Part shown: positions 1 to 7,412 of the stretch, piece after piece | Layout of the letters: every line of letters starts with the position of its first letter | Numbering within the stretch: the first letter of the stretch is position 1 | Assembly: GCA_934757945.1 (NCBI GenBank) | Contig: CAKVLT010000054.1 | Coordinates: 1 to 12,975, forward strand | DNA from: an uncultured Bulleidia sp. | GTDB lineage: Bacteria; Bacillota_I; Bacilli_A; Erysipelotrichales; Erysipelotrichaceae | Direction: 5' to 3' | DNA: 12,975 bases | Notes under the pieces: model-generated | Database searches by the model: none | Told to the model about the DNA's origin: nothing | Seen by the model: the letters and a program-made list of their open reading frames with translations, nothing else | Translations under genes and position numbers: made by a program

Positions 1-625
1 CTTCAGCAATACACCTGAGGGCCTTATGAGCATAACTGTCTTCAGGTTTTAAATAATATGTTTTATTTAATGCCACGCAAGAGATTCCTTTACTCTGACA
101 GATCTGTTTCAAAACAGCATTGGCTTTGTACCATAACGGTGACTGCTGATAACTCAAGGCTATATCCAGATGTGGAAAATCATGTTTTAACACATCCAGC
201 TTTTCCTGAATTTCTTTTCGATTATCACTCGTCAAAGCTCCATCAAGATACCCGCCTTCTCCATAGGCAATAACAAAACAACTGCCACTTGCCTGTTGCA
301 GTTCTTCCACGGTACAGGGTCTTTTTTCCATTTGTACAACAGAAGAAAGATGCATTAATGCCTGATACCCTTTTCTGTTTCTTGCTATCAGAAGAAATGG
401 GATCTTCTCTTCATGATAATCGACATCTATTTCCAGTCCGGCTATACCTTTTATTCCTTCCTGTTTGCAGACTTTCATAAATAAAGGAAGACCGGACAAC
501 ACATTATGGTCTGAAATTACCACCTGTGTATATCCCATCTGCTTTAAGGTACGTAATAAGGAAGGAATACGAATAGTACTTTCCAGTAAAGAATACGATG
601 TGCGAATATGTAAATGTGTACTCAT
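1..625 (-). CDS. dnaE: DNA polymerase III alpha subunit DnaE, N-terminal PHP domain (partial)
   Basis: This is the 5' part of a replicative DNA polymerase alpha subunit; about 208 codons are visible before the gene runs off the left edge. The translated start is MSTHLHIRTSYSLLES, matching the PHP-domain opening of DnaE (HLHxxxSYSLL). It is followed by ISDHN at residues 38-41, a GIKGIAGLEIDV block near 58-68 and an NRKGYQALMHLSS block near 83-95, in the spacing expected of DnaE. PolC would carry an exonuclease and other N-terminal regions instead. The start is not settled. The ATG at 625-623 lies 16 nt after the best ribosome site (AGAAGG, about 643-648), whereas an in-frame GTG at 631-629 is 10 nt from it and would add two residues. 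The gene is divergent from the DegV gene, with a gap of about 70 bp. Family assignment is firm; the exact start is not. Confidence 0.9.
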   Translation of the reverse strand, partial: MSTHLHIRTSYSLLESTIRIPSLLRTLKQMGYTQVVISDHNVLSGLPLFMKVCKQEGIKGIAGLEIDVDYHEEKIPFLLIARNRKGYQALMHLSSVVQMEKRPCTVEELQQASGSCFVIAYGEGGYLDGALTSDNRKEIQEKLDVLKHDFPHLDIALSYQQSPLWYKANAVLKQICQSKGISCVALNKTYYLKPEDSYAHKALRCIAE

Positions 626-646
626 ATGCACATAGTATACATCCTT

Positions 647-675
647 CTAACAAGATTTCGCATTTGTGTTAAAAT
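647..675 (+). promoter_or_regulatory. Candidate promoter for the degV-family gene
   Basis: An extended -10 element, TGT followed by TAAAAT (667-675), lies 17 bp after CTAACA (647-652), which matches the -35 consensus at 4 of 6 positions. It sits in the divergent dnaE/degV gap. The implied leader is very short, because the GGAG ribosome site starts at 682. Confidence 0.4.
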
Positions 676-695
676 AATTTCGGAGAAAATAAGAT

Positions 696-1544
696 ATGAA
701 AATAGCATATGTGACAGATAGCGGATGTGGCAGAAATATTGCAACTCTCGCTGAAATGGGCATTATCAGTGTCCCATTACAGATTATGGATGGTGAAATC
801 ACCTATCAGGATCTGGAAAATTTAAATCAGAATCAGTGTCTGAATCTAGTAGAAAGCGGACATGTATTAAAGACTTCACAGCCTTCTCTTGGAATTATAG
901 AAGACTGCTTTGCAAACCTGAAAGAAGCCGGTGTTGACCTTATCATCGCAGTACCTATCTGCAACGGATTATCCGGAACGATATCTACTATGACTTCTGT
1001 TGCAAGATCTATGGATATGAAGATTATCTGTATTGATACCTATGTCACTTCAGAAGTACAGTTTTATCTGATTTGTCGTATCAAACAGCTTTTTGAAGAA
1101 GGAAAATCAGATATGGAAATCAAACTGCTTGTGGATGAAGTGATAGATTCCTGTAACACTTTGATTTTACCAAGAAATCTGGACACTCTTGTAAAAGGTG
1201 GAAGACTGACTCCTATTGCGGCAGGCTTTGCCAAATTATTAAAAATTGTGCCTGTATTGAATATCAATAAATCCACTTCAGGAAGAATTGACAGTGTTGC
1301 CAATGTAAGAACCTACAGAAAAGCAGTGGCAAAAACGATAGAAATTCTTCAAAATGCAGGTCTGGACAATACCTATGCGTTATATATTGCTCATGCAAAA
1401 GCCACACAGGCAGCTATGGACCTGTATCACCAGTACAAAGAACTGTTTCCTGAGGTAGATATGCAGGTCATTGAACTTGTAAATCCTGTTGCTGCACATA
1501 CCGGAGCAGACTGTGTTGCATTGCAGTACTTTAAAAAACTATAA
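696..1544 (+). CDS. DegV family protein (fatty-acid-binding, FakB-like)
   Basis: A 282-residue protein of the DegV family, the usual length. Characterised members (FakB) hold a fatty acid in the cytoplasm and present it to the kinase FakA, which makes acyl phosphate for phospholipid synthesis. Family landmarks are visible in order: the MKIAYVTDSG start, TSQPS at residues 60-64, GLSGT at 91-95, LVKGGRLT at 165-172 and the late HTG at 268-270. The serine of SGT and the threonine of TSQPS correspond to the carboxylate-binding residues known in FakB. The ATG at 696 has GGAG at 682-685, 10 nt upstream. No kinase (FakA) gene is in the window, which is common because these genes are usually dispersed. 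The lipid-binding role comes from the family, and the preferred fatty acid cannot be read from the sequence. DegV paralogs are numerous, so no gene symbol is given. Confidence 0.9.
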   Translation: MKIAYVTDSGCGRNIATLAEMGIISVPLQIMDGEITYQDLENLNQNQCLNLVESGHVLKTSQPSLGIIEDCFANLKEAGVDLIIAVPICNGLSGTISTMTSVARSMDMKIICIDTYVTSEVQFYLICRIKQLFEEGKSDMEIKLLVDEVIDSCNTLILPRNLDTLVKGGRLTPIAAGFAKLLKIVPVLNINKSTSGRIDSVANVRTYRKAVAKTIEILQNAGLDNTYALYIAHAKATQAAMDLYHQYKELFPEVDMQVIELVNPVAAHTGADCVALQYFKKL

Positions 1545-1547
1545 GAA

Positions 1548-1592
1548 TATCTTAAGATAGAAACCGTTTCTTTATTTACAATCTTTAGATTG
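1548..1592. repeat. Three consecutive inverted repeats upstream of the PBP gene
   Basis: Three short dyads lie in the gap between the DegV and PBP genes. TATCTTAAGATA (1548-1559) is a perfect 12-bp palindrome. AGAAAC-C-GTTTCT (1559-1571) has 6-bp arms and one central base. CAATCT-TT-AGATTG (1579-1592) has 6-bp arms and a 2-bp centre. The third lies in the spacer of the candidate PBP promoter, where a bound repressor would block RNA polymerase. The middle one could also act as a weak terminator for degV, since it is followed by TTATTT. That a regulator binds here is inference. Confidence 0.4.
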
Positions 1593-1599
1593 CTACAAT
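1571..1599 (+). promoter_or_regulatory. Candidate extended -10 promoter for the PBP gene
   Basis: TGC followed by TACAAT (1591-1599) is an extended -10 element. The hexamer 17 bp upstream, TTTATT (1571-1576), is a weak -35; TTTACA at 1575-1580 is a better hexamer but only 13 bp away. The start codon is at 1628, with a purine-rich AAAGGGAAAG site at about 1614-1623. Confidence 0.45.
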
Positions 1600-1627
1600 A
1601 GATGAGTGTTAAAAAAGGGAAAGATAT

Positions 1628-4051
1628 ATGAATAGAAGAAAGAAAAAACAGCTTGAGAGCATGTCGCCTCAAATGAGAAAGTTCTTAAAAAGACAACGCA
1701 GATTTAAGATATGGACACGTGTCTTTGCGGTTATACTGGCTATCTACGTAGCCTTTGGCGGTGTTGGTATTTTTGCTGTCATCACATTGACAAAGGATAT
1801 GCCTAAAATCAACATCAACGACTTCGTCAGTGATGAATCCAGCCGTATTTACGATCAGGATGGCAATCTGTTAATGGAGCTTGGTGAGTATTTCAGAGAA
1901 AACGTGTCGTATGATCAGTTCCCTGAATCATTGATTGATGCCTTCCTTTCCATAGAAGACTCAAGATACTTTGAACATAACGGATTTGATATACCACGTT
2001 TTACAGCTGCAGCAATTTCCAACCTGAAAACAAGAAATTTAACTGGTCAGGGTGGTTCCACCTTCACCATGCAGTTAGTAAAAAACACTTACTTCTCCAC
2101 CGAAAAAAGCGGACAAGGACAAACTTCCTATACCAAAGGACAAAGCATAGGATATAAAGTACAGCAGATTATTCTGTCCCTGCAGCTAGAAACAAAACTG
2201 GATAAGAAACAGATATTTGAACTGTATGTTAACCGATTAAATTTTGGGCAAAATATCCGTGGTGCCCAGATGGCATCCCGTTATTACTTTGGAAAAGATG
2301 TGACACAGTTAAATCTTTCCGAATCCGCACTGCTGGCAGGTATTGTCAATTTACCTAACACCTACAATCCTTATTATTATTTAGACTACGCTACTCAAAG
2401 AAGAAATGAAGTATTATACATGATGAAATATCATGGATACATTACTCAGGAAGAATACGAACTTGCCTCTTCTATCAATGTTGAAGATCAGCTTGTTGGT
2501 CAAAGCAGTACCATCAAAGATACCAATTCAAAATATCAGGAATATATTGATGTTGCTATACGTGAAGCTGTTTCCATGACCGGATATGACCCGATTACAA
2601 AAGGTATGGATATTTATACAGCTATGGATCCCGATATCCAGAATAAGATTATTGATATCGAAAATGGGAATACCGGTGTTGTCTATGCTGACGATCTGAT
2701 GCAGTCAGCTATTGTTACCATGGATCATTCCACAGGTGAAATCGTAGGTATCGGCGGTGGCAGATACTATGGCTCTGAAGGTGGAACACTGATGTTTAAC
2801 CGCGCAGTAGATATGTACAAACAGCCAGGTTCTACCGTAAAACCTGTCATTGCCTATGCACTTGCATTTGAACATCTTGGGTTCTCTATTGATGAGAAAG
2901 TCATTGATATGAAATACTCCTACCCTGGTGAAACAAGAACCATTTCCGACTATGATGGAAAATACCTTGGCATCCTGCCAATCAAAGATGCCGTAGCTGA
3001 CTCACGAAATATTCCGGCCATCATGACACTTGAAAAAGTCACAGAAAAGATAGGCAAGGAAAAAGTAGTTTCCTATATGAAATCATTAGGGTATGACACA
3101 ATCACCAACGATAACTACCATTTGTCTGTAGCCATTGGTTCCAATGATTTCACTGCCACAGTCACACAGATGGCTGCAGCCCATGCGACAATGATGAACC
3201 TTGGCATTTATAACAAACCGCATACCATACAATACATTCAGTTTACAAACGGCGATACTTACTATCCTGAAGGGCAGAATCAAAGAGTATTATCTTCAGG
3301 CAGTGCCTATCTTGTTACAGAACTGCTGAAAAATGACGTTTCTCAGACAAAATACGGCAACTACATGTACATCTTAAGAAGAAGCTGGCCAGTATATGCC
3401 AAAACAGGTACTACAGACTGGGATGATACAGGTTTACAATATGGTATCCCTAGCGGAGTAGCCAAAGATGAATGGATGGTTTCTTCCAACGGTAGATATA
3501 CCAATGCAGTATGGACAGGCTATGATAAAGCTCTTGCCGGTCAGGATACCTATATGGCGCAATGGAAACTTGCCATGAACATTGCCGGGCATATCAACTC
3601 TGAATTAATTGATCTGCAGGCTGCCCTGACAGATCAGGCAACCGCAGCAATCTCTCAGCCATCTGATTTGACAAGTGTTACCTATGTAGATGGCACATGG
3701 CCTCATGTCAATGCAGGAAAAGCTCAGGGCTCTACTATAACCTCTCTTGTTTCTTCTACCGGCTTGCAGAATCAGCCACAGGTAGACAGTATGTCTGATT
3801 CCTACAGAATCACCAAGAAAGGATATGTGAAAGGAAGTAACACAGTATCCACCTACGAGGAAGAAGAGGAAGAAAAGGATAAGGATAAAGAGGAGGAAAA
3901 GGATAATAAAAAAGATCCTGCTCCTGCCCCTGTCCCAACACCTGAAGTAACAGCCACTCCTGAACCAACACCTGAAGTAACAGCCACTCCTGAACCAGCA
4001 CCTGAAGTAACAGCCACTCCTGAACCAACCCCTGATCCTGGCGCAGAATAA
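1628..4051 (+). CDS. Class A penicillin-binding protein (glycosyltransferase plus transpeptidase)
   Basis: An 807-residue bifunctional peptidoglycan synthase. A short basic cytoplasmic tail is followed by one membrane anchor at about residues 31-55. The glycosyltransferase domain carries SIEDSRYFEH, with the presumed catalytic Glu110, and GGSTFTMQLVKN at 143-153; this half polymerises lipid II. The penicillin-binding domain has all three motifs: STVK (Ser402 nucleophile, Lys405), SRN at 459-461 and KTG at 592-594, so it should crosslink peptides and bind beta-lactams. After about residue 755 comes a charged stretch (Glu/Lys/Asp), then a proline-rich tail built on PEVTATPEPT units, likely extending into the wall. 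The gene appears to be monocistronic, with a terminator at 4107-4137. In-frame codons of the same low-complexity type continue past the stop at 4049 (see findings). The protein resembles the PBP1A/PonA group, but I cannot choose among the paralogs. Confidence 0.95.
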   Translation: MNRRKKKQLESMSPQMRKFLKRQRRFKIWTRVFAVILAIYVAFGGVGIFAVITLTKDMPKININDFVSDESSRIYDQDGNLLMELGEYFRENVSYDQFPESLIDAFLSIEDSRYFEHNGFDIPRFTAAAISNLKTRNLTGQGGSTFTMQLVKNTYFSTEKSGQGQTSYTKGQSIGYKVQQIILSLQLETKLDKKQIFELYVNRLNFGQNIRGAQMASRYYFGKDVTQLNLSESALLAGIVNLPNTYNPYYYLDYATQRRNEVLYMMKYHGYITQEEYELASSINVEDQLVGQSSTIKDTNSKYQEYIDVAIREAVSMTGYDPITKGMDIYTAMDPDIQNKIIDIENGNTGVVYADDLMQSAIVTMDHSTGEIVGIGGGRYYGSEGGTLMFNRAVDMYKQPGSTVKPVIAYALAFEHLGFSIDEKVIDMKYSYPGETRTISDYDGKYLGILPIKDAVADSRNIPAIMTLEKVTEKIGKEKVVSYMKSLGYDTITNDNYHLSVAIGSNDFTATVTQMAAAHATMMNLGIYNKPHTIQYIQFTNGDTYYPEGQNQRVLSSGSAYLVTELLKNDVSQTKYGNYMYILRRSWPVYAKTGTTDWDDTGLQYGIPSGVAKDEWMVSSNGRYTNAVWTGYDKALAGQDTYMAQWKLAMNIAGHINSELIDLQAALTDQATAAISQPSDLTSVTYVDGTWPHVNAGKAQGSTITSLVSSTGLQNQPQVDSMSDSYRITKKGYVKGSNTVSTYEEEEEEKDKDKEEEKDNKKDPAPAPVPTPEVTATPEPTPEVTATPEPAPEVTATPEPTPDPGAE
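3941..4030 (+). repeat. Three 30-bp tandem repeats in the PBP tail
   Basis: Units at 3941-3970, 3971-4000 and 4001-4030 share a 30-bp sequence beginning CCTGAAGTAACAGCCACTCC. They differ only within the last few bases, at 3998, 4028 or 4030. Each encodes PEVTATPEP plus Thr or Ala. Near-identity at the DNA level, including third codon positions, points to recent unit duplication. Because 30 is a multiple of three, copy-number change keeps the reading frame. Confidence 0.9.
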
Positions 4052-4106
4052 CCAGGAGGTTCAAAGGAACCTGCTTCAGAGAGTACAGAATAATCAGATT
4101 GTCCAG

Positions 4107-4137
4107 GGAAGACACAGGCATGTGTCTTCCTTTTTTT
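4107..4137 (+). terminator. Intrinsic terminator after the PBP gene
   Basis: A perfect 10-bp stem, GGAAGACACA (4107-4116) with TGTGTCTTCC (4121-4130), closes a GGCA loop and is followed by seven T residues (4131-4137). Confidence 0.93.
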
Positions 4138-4149
4138 GCAGTTTAAACG

Positions 4150-4155
4150 TATAAT
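4150..4155 (+). promoter_or_regulatory. Candidate -10 box for the zinc-dependent PLC-like gene
   Basis: A perfect TATAAT lies 28 bp before the ATG at 4184 and just after the PBP terminator. The -35 position at 17 bp spacing (TTCCTT) is poor and falls in the terminator stem and T-tract, so this rests on the -10 box and on the need for a promoter here. Confidence 0.38.
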
Positions 4156-4183
4156 TTCTTTGTTATTTTAAGGAGATTTCATT

Positions 4184-5059
4184 ATGCCTGCAGCAACAAC
4201 TCATGTAGAAATGGCCAAAGAAGTCTATGCTTTAAGTGCCTACCTACAGTCACATATTACAGATAAACAAATGTTTTACCTGGGATCCCAGGGACCGGAT
4301 CTTCTATTTTTCAACCGTGCAAGTATTTTGCCGGGAAGTACAAAAAAATACGGCAATCTCATGCATGTAGCCAAGGTAAAAGAAGTCATTCATTACTTTG
4401 AAGATTACAGTAAAAATGATCCGTTATTACGTAGTTATTTCCTTGGCTATCTATGTCATTATTGTTTAGATTCCATTGCACATCCTTTAATCTATGGTGT
4501 GGCACATGCCCTTCATACTGAAGGCGGTCCTGCAGAGGGAGAAATCCATGTCACTTTGGAAAGTGCCATAGATTTGCATATTTTAAAGAAAAAAGGAAGA
4601 AACGCTTCTTCCTACAATGTATATGAAGATTTAAGACAAGATCCTAAAAATGTTGCAAAACTGGCAAAGATGTACAGAAGTATGTTCCATGCGATTTTCG
4701 ATATTTCTTTAACACAAAAACATCTGGAAAGAGCCATTAAAGATGTTGCCTTCTTTACAAAAGTTCTAAAACCGCAACAGACAAAATACAAAATCTTTTA
4801 TGCCATCGAAAATTCTTGTTTAAAAGGATCTCATGCGATTACAGGAATGATGCTGCAAGGTGAAAAAAACTATTGTGTTTTAAACACTGAACACGCTGCG
4901 TACACACTTCCTTGGGATGAAAATGAAACTGTCAGTTCTTCTTTTGATGAGCTCTATGCACAAGCCATACAGAAAGCTTTACGTGTTGTAGAGCATAGAA
5001 GCGATGCAGATTTTGCAATGAATTTCTGCGGAACAGATAAACCTTTTAAAGATGTATAA
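4184..5059 (+). CDS. Zinc-dependent phospholipase C fold protein, cytosolic
   Basis: A 291-residue protein resembling the zinc-dependent phospholipase C / S1-P1 nuclease-like fold (Zn_dep_PLPC). The trinuclear metal site can be traced: His7, Asp39 (in GSQGPDL), His61, a HxxxD at His92/Asp96, possibly His100, and a HxxxE at His122/Glu126. This order and spacing parallel the ligands of clostridial alpha-toxin. Unlike those secreted toxins there is no signal peptide: the N-terminus MPAATTHVEMAKEVY is hydrophilic and carries the first histidine, and the membrane-binding C2-like domain of alpha-toxin is not recognisable. It is therefore probably an intracellular hydrolase of unknown substrate. The start is supported by AAGGAG at 4170-4175. 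It stands alone between two terminators, convergent with gpsA. Metal binding is likely; phospholipase activity is not established. Confidence 0.8.
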   Translation: MPAATTHVEMAKEVYALSAYLQSHITDKQMFYLGSQGPDLLFFNRASILPGSTKKYGNLMHVAKVKEVIHYFEDYSKNDPLLRSYFLGYLCHYCLDSIAHPLIYGVAHALHTEGGPAEGEIHVTLESAIDLHILKKKGRNASSYNVYEDLRQDPKNVAKLAKMYRSMFHAIFDISLTQKHLERAIKDVAFFTKVLKPQQTKYKIFYAIENSCLKGSHAITGMMLQGEKNYCVLNTEHAAYTLPWDENETVSSSFDELYAQAIQKALRVVEHRSDADFAMNFCGTDKPFKDV

Positions 5060-5085
5060 AGGGAAGCTCTCGCTTCCCTTTTGTT
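5058..5085. terminator. Bidirectional terminator between the PLC-like gene and gpsA
   Basis: A perfect 10-bp stem, AAAGGGAAGC (5058-5067) with GCTTCCCTTT (5072-5081), encloses a TCTC loop and overlaps the stop codon of the upstream + gene. T-rich sequence follows on the + strand (TTTTGTT) and TTTATA on the minus strand, so it probably serves both convergent transcripts. Confidence 0.8.
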
Positions 5086-5089
5086 ATAC

Positions 5090-6091
5090 TCAGACATTGT
5101 GCTCTTCAGATTTCAGGTCTCTTGTCATCAATGCAGTCATAGCATCAGATGGAGACAGATTTTCATACAGAATCTTATAGACAGCTGTAGTGATAGGCAT
5201 ATCAATATGTTGTTTTAAAGCCTCTTCATACACCACTTTGCAGGCAAAAACACCTTCAACCGTTTTTTTATTATTCTTAAAAAAGTTTTCCGCTGAACCT
5301 TCCTGACCAATTTCATATCCAGCCATAAAGTTTCTGGATAATCTAGATGTACACGTTACAATCAGATCTCCAACGCCATCCAGCCCAAGGAATGTTTCTT
5401 TTTTTGCACCTTGTGCAACACCATAGCGTTCCATTTCAGCAAGTCCTCTTGTCATTAAAGCAGCACGGGCATTATCTCCCTGTCCAGCACCTTCAAGAAT
5501 ACCTGATGCAATAGCCATGACATTCTTAAGGGCTACCCCAATTTCAGCACCGATAACGTCTGTATTTCTGTATACACGGAAATAAGAGTTTGAGAACAGT
5601 TCCTGAATAGATTTGGCAACTTCTTCGTTATCGCTGACAGCATTTACTGCAGTTAACAATCTTTTAATTACTTCTTCTGCATGGCTTGGACCTATCAGAG
5701 AAACGACTGCCTTCAGTTTTTCTTCAGGCATGATTTTTCTGATGACTACTGACAAACGATCATGTGTTACAGGATGAAAGCCTTTAGCCACATTGATTAC
5801 AATGACCGGATGATTCACATAGGCACTTGCTTTAGTCAATACATCTTCCAAGGCCATTGTCGGTACTGCAGCCAATAATACATCTGCATCCTGAATACAT
5901 GCAAGGTCTGTGCTTGCCTTTAAAGACGGATGGATTGGATCATCGTAATAGGCTGAATTACGATGATGAACATTGATATCCTCTACCTGTTCAGGGTTCA
6001 CACCCCACAAGATTACATCATTTCCATTGTCTGCCAGCACCTGCGCCAGTGCTGTTCCCCAGCTTCCTGTACCTAATACAGCTGTTTTCAT
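5090..6091 (-). CDS. gpsA: Glycerol-3-phosphate dehydrogenase [NAD(P)+]
   Basis: This cytosolic enzyme reduces dihydroxyacetone phosphate to sn-glycerol 3-phosphate, the backbone for phospholipid synthesis. The 333 residues are the normal length. Visible features are the Rossmann motif GTGSWG at 7-12, VAKGF at 101-105, IGPSHAEEV at 133-141, the catalytic-lysine segment ALKNVMAIASG (Lys189) at 187-197, NARAALMTRGL at 207-217 and GLDGVGDLIVTCTS at 236-249, all typical of bacterial GpsA. His137 stands where phenylalanine is common (GPSFA), a mild variation. Its ATG overlaps the stop of der by four bases (ATGA), so it is probably translationally coupled. It is the last gene of the operon, ending at the bidirectional terminator. 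With the DegV/FakB-like gene, it points to phospholipid precursor supply in this neighbourhood. Confidence 0.97.
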   Translation of the reverse strand: MKTAVLGTGSWGTALAQVLADNGNDVILWGVNPEQVEDINVHHRNSAYYDDPIHPSLKASTDLACIQDADVLLAAVPTMALEDVLTKASAYVNHPVIVINVAKGFHPVTHDRLSVVIRKIMPEEKLKAVVSLIGPSHAEEVIKRLLTAVNAVSDNEEVAKSIQELFSNSYFRVYRNTDVIGAEIGVALKNVMAIASGILEGAGQGDNARAALMTRGLAEMERYGVAQGAKKETFLGLDGVGDLIVTCTSRLSRNFMAGYEIGQEGSAENFFKNNKKTVEGVFACKVVYEEALKQHIDMPITTAVYKILYENLSPSDAMTALMTRDLKSEEHNV

Positions 6092-7401
6092 TCCGTTACC
6101 TTCTTTCTGGCAATAATACGTACTGGTGTTCCTTCAAAATCAAATGCCTGCCGTAATGAATTTTCGATAAATCTCTGATAAGTAAAATGCATCAGTTTAG
6201 GTTCATTACAGGACAATACAAATGTCGGAGGCGCCGCAGCAACCTGTGTAGCATAATAAATTCTGAATCTCTTACCATTTCTTGCAGGAGCAGGGTAAGT
6301 AATCTGTGTATCTGCAATCACCTGGTTCAGAATGTTTGTAGCAATTCTGCGATTGCTGTTTTCATATACTCTGTCTACTTCCGGCAGGATAGTATCCACT
6401 CTCTGTCCGCTCTTTGCTGAGACAAAAACGATTGGAGCATAGGAAAGATACGCAAATTCCACTCTTACTTTTTCAATAAAACGATTCATGGTCTTATCGT
6501 CTTTTTCAATGGCATCCCATTTATTGACAACAATAACTACAGGCTTTCCTGCTTCACTGGCATATCCTGCTACGTGTTTGTCCTGCTCTCTGATACCTGC
6601 TTCGGCATCAATCAGAAATAATGCAACATCACATCTTTCAATGGCTGTCATTGCGCGTAAGACACTGTACTTTTCAATAGATTCCCAGACTTTGCCTCTT
6701 TTACGAATACCCGCAGTATCTACAATTACATACGGCTTTCCATTAAAAGTAAATGGTGTATCCACAGCATCACGTGTAGTTCCCTGCACATTGGAGACAA
6801 TGCTTCTGTCCTCGTTAAGAATACGATTGACCAGAGAAGATTTACCTACATTTGGCTGTCCGATAACTGCAATACGTAAGCCAGGAAGATCTGGTCTTTT
6901 ATTCTCATCCGGCATCAATTTCATGCATGCATCAAGTACATCACCGATACCAACACCATGGACACCAGAAGTTGGAATTGGATCTCCCAACCCCAGTGCA
7001 TAAAATTCATAAATATTGATCCTTCTGGATTCATCATCAATCTGATTAACCGCAAGTACAACAGGTTTATTACTTCTTTGAAGGATACCTGCAATATACT
7101 TATCATCATCACTCATGCCGTTTTTACCATCACAAACCATTAGGATAACATCCGCTTCTTCAATAGCAATCTGTACTTGCGCACGAATTTCCTCCTGATA
7201 TGGCTGATCAGCAAGCTGGATACCACCGGTATCAATTAACTGGAAAGTATGATTTGTCCATTCTCCCGTAGCATAGATTCTGTCTCTTGTAACACCGGGA
7301 ATATCTTCCACAATGGACACTCTTGAACCTGCTATACGATTAAATATCGTGGATTTTCCAACATTAGGTCTTCCGACGATTGCAATCACTCCATCACTCA
7401 T
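6088..7401 (-). CDS. der: Ribosome assembly GTPase Der (EngA)
   Basis: An essential tandem-GTPase that acts in maturation of the 50S ribosomal subunit. The 437 residues hold G domain 1 with P-loop GRPNVGKS (10-17), DTGG (57-60) and NQID (119-122), and G domain 2 with GQPNVGKS (181-188), DTAG (228-231) and NKWD (293-296). A C-terminal KH-like domain follows from about 355. The specificity motif of the first G domain reads NQID rather than NKxD, while the second is canonical. It starts at ATG 7401 with an AGGAGG-type site upstream, 11 bp after cmk, and overlaps gpsA by 4 bp. The cmk-der-gpsA order is well known in Bacillota; the S1-like ribosomal protein gene often found after cmk is absent here. 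Confidence 0.98.
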   Translation of the reverse strand: MSDGVIAIVGRPNVGKSTIFNRIAGSRVSIVEDIPGVTRDRIYATGEWTNHTFQLIDTGGIQLADQPYQEEIRAQVQIAIEEADVILMVCDGKNGMSDDDKYIAGILQRSNKPVVLAVNQIDDESRRINIYEFYALGLGDPIPTSGVHGVGIGDVLDACMKLMPDENKRPDLPGLRIAVIGQPNVGKSSLVNRILNEDRSIVSNVQGTTRDAVDTPFTFNGKPYVIVDTAGIRKRGKVWESIEKYSVLRAMTAIERCDVALFLIDAEAGIREQDKHVAGYASEAGKPVVIVVNKWDAIEKDDKTMNRFIEKVRVEFAYLSYAPIVFVSAKSGQRVDTILPEVDRVYENSNRRIATNILNQVIADTQITYPAPARNGKRFRIYYATQVAAAPPTFVLSCNEPKLMHFTYQRFIENSLRQAFDFEGTPVRIIARKKVTE

Positions 7402-7412
7402 CTTTACTCCTC

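Noticed and set aside
58..480. Two short + strand open frames opposite dnaE
   Set aside because: The minus strand here encodes a continuous DnaE PHP domain; the + frames show no family resemblance.
1559..1578. The AGAAAC-C-GTTTCT hairpin as a strong terminator of degV
   Set aside because: The stem is A/T-rich with a one-base loop and only a short interrupted T-run; at most a weak terminator, so it is listed with the inverted repeats instead.
3941..4030. The 30-bp repeats as a CRISPR-like array
   Set aside because: The copies are directly adjacent with no spacers, stay in frame and encode a proline-rich tail; no cas genes are nearby.
3810..4121. A 103-codon minus strand open frame over the PBP tail with repeated LLLQVLVQEW units
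   Set aside because: Its repeats are simply the reverse-strand reading of the PBP 30-bp tandem repeats; no start context supports it.
6488..7003. A 171-codon open frame on the + strand across der
   Set aside because: It lies wholly opposite a confidently identified gene, has low-complexity Ser/Thr/Leu composition typical of an antisense shadow and has no ribosome site.
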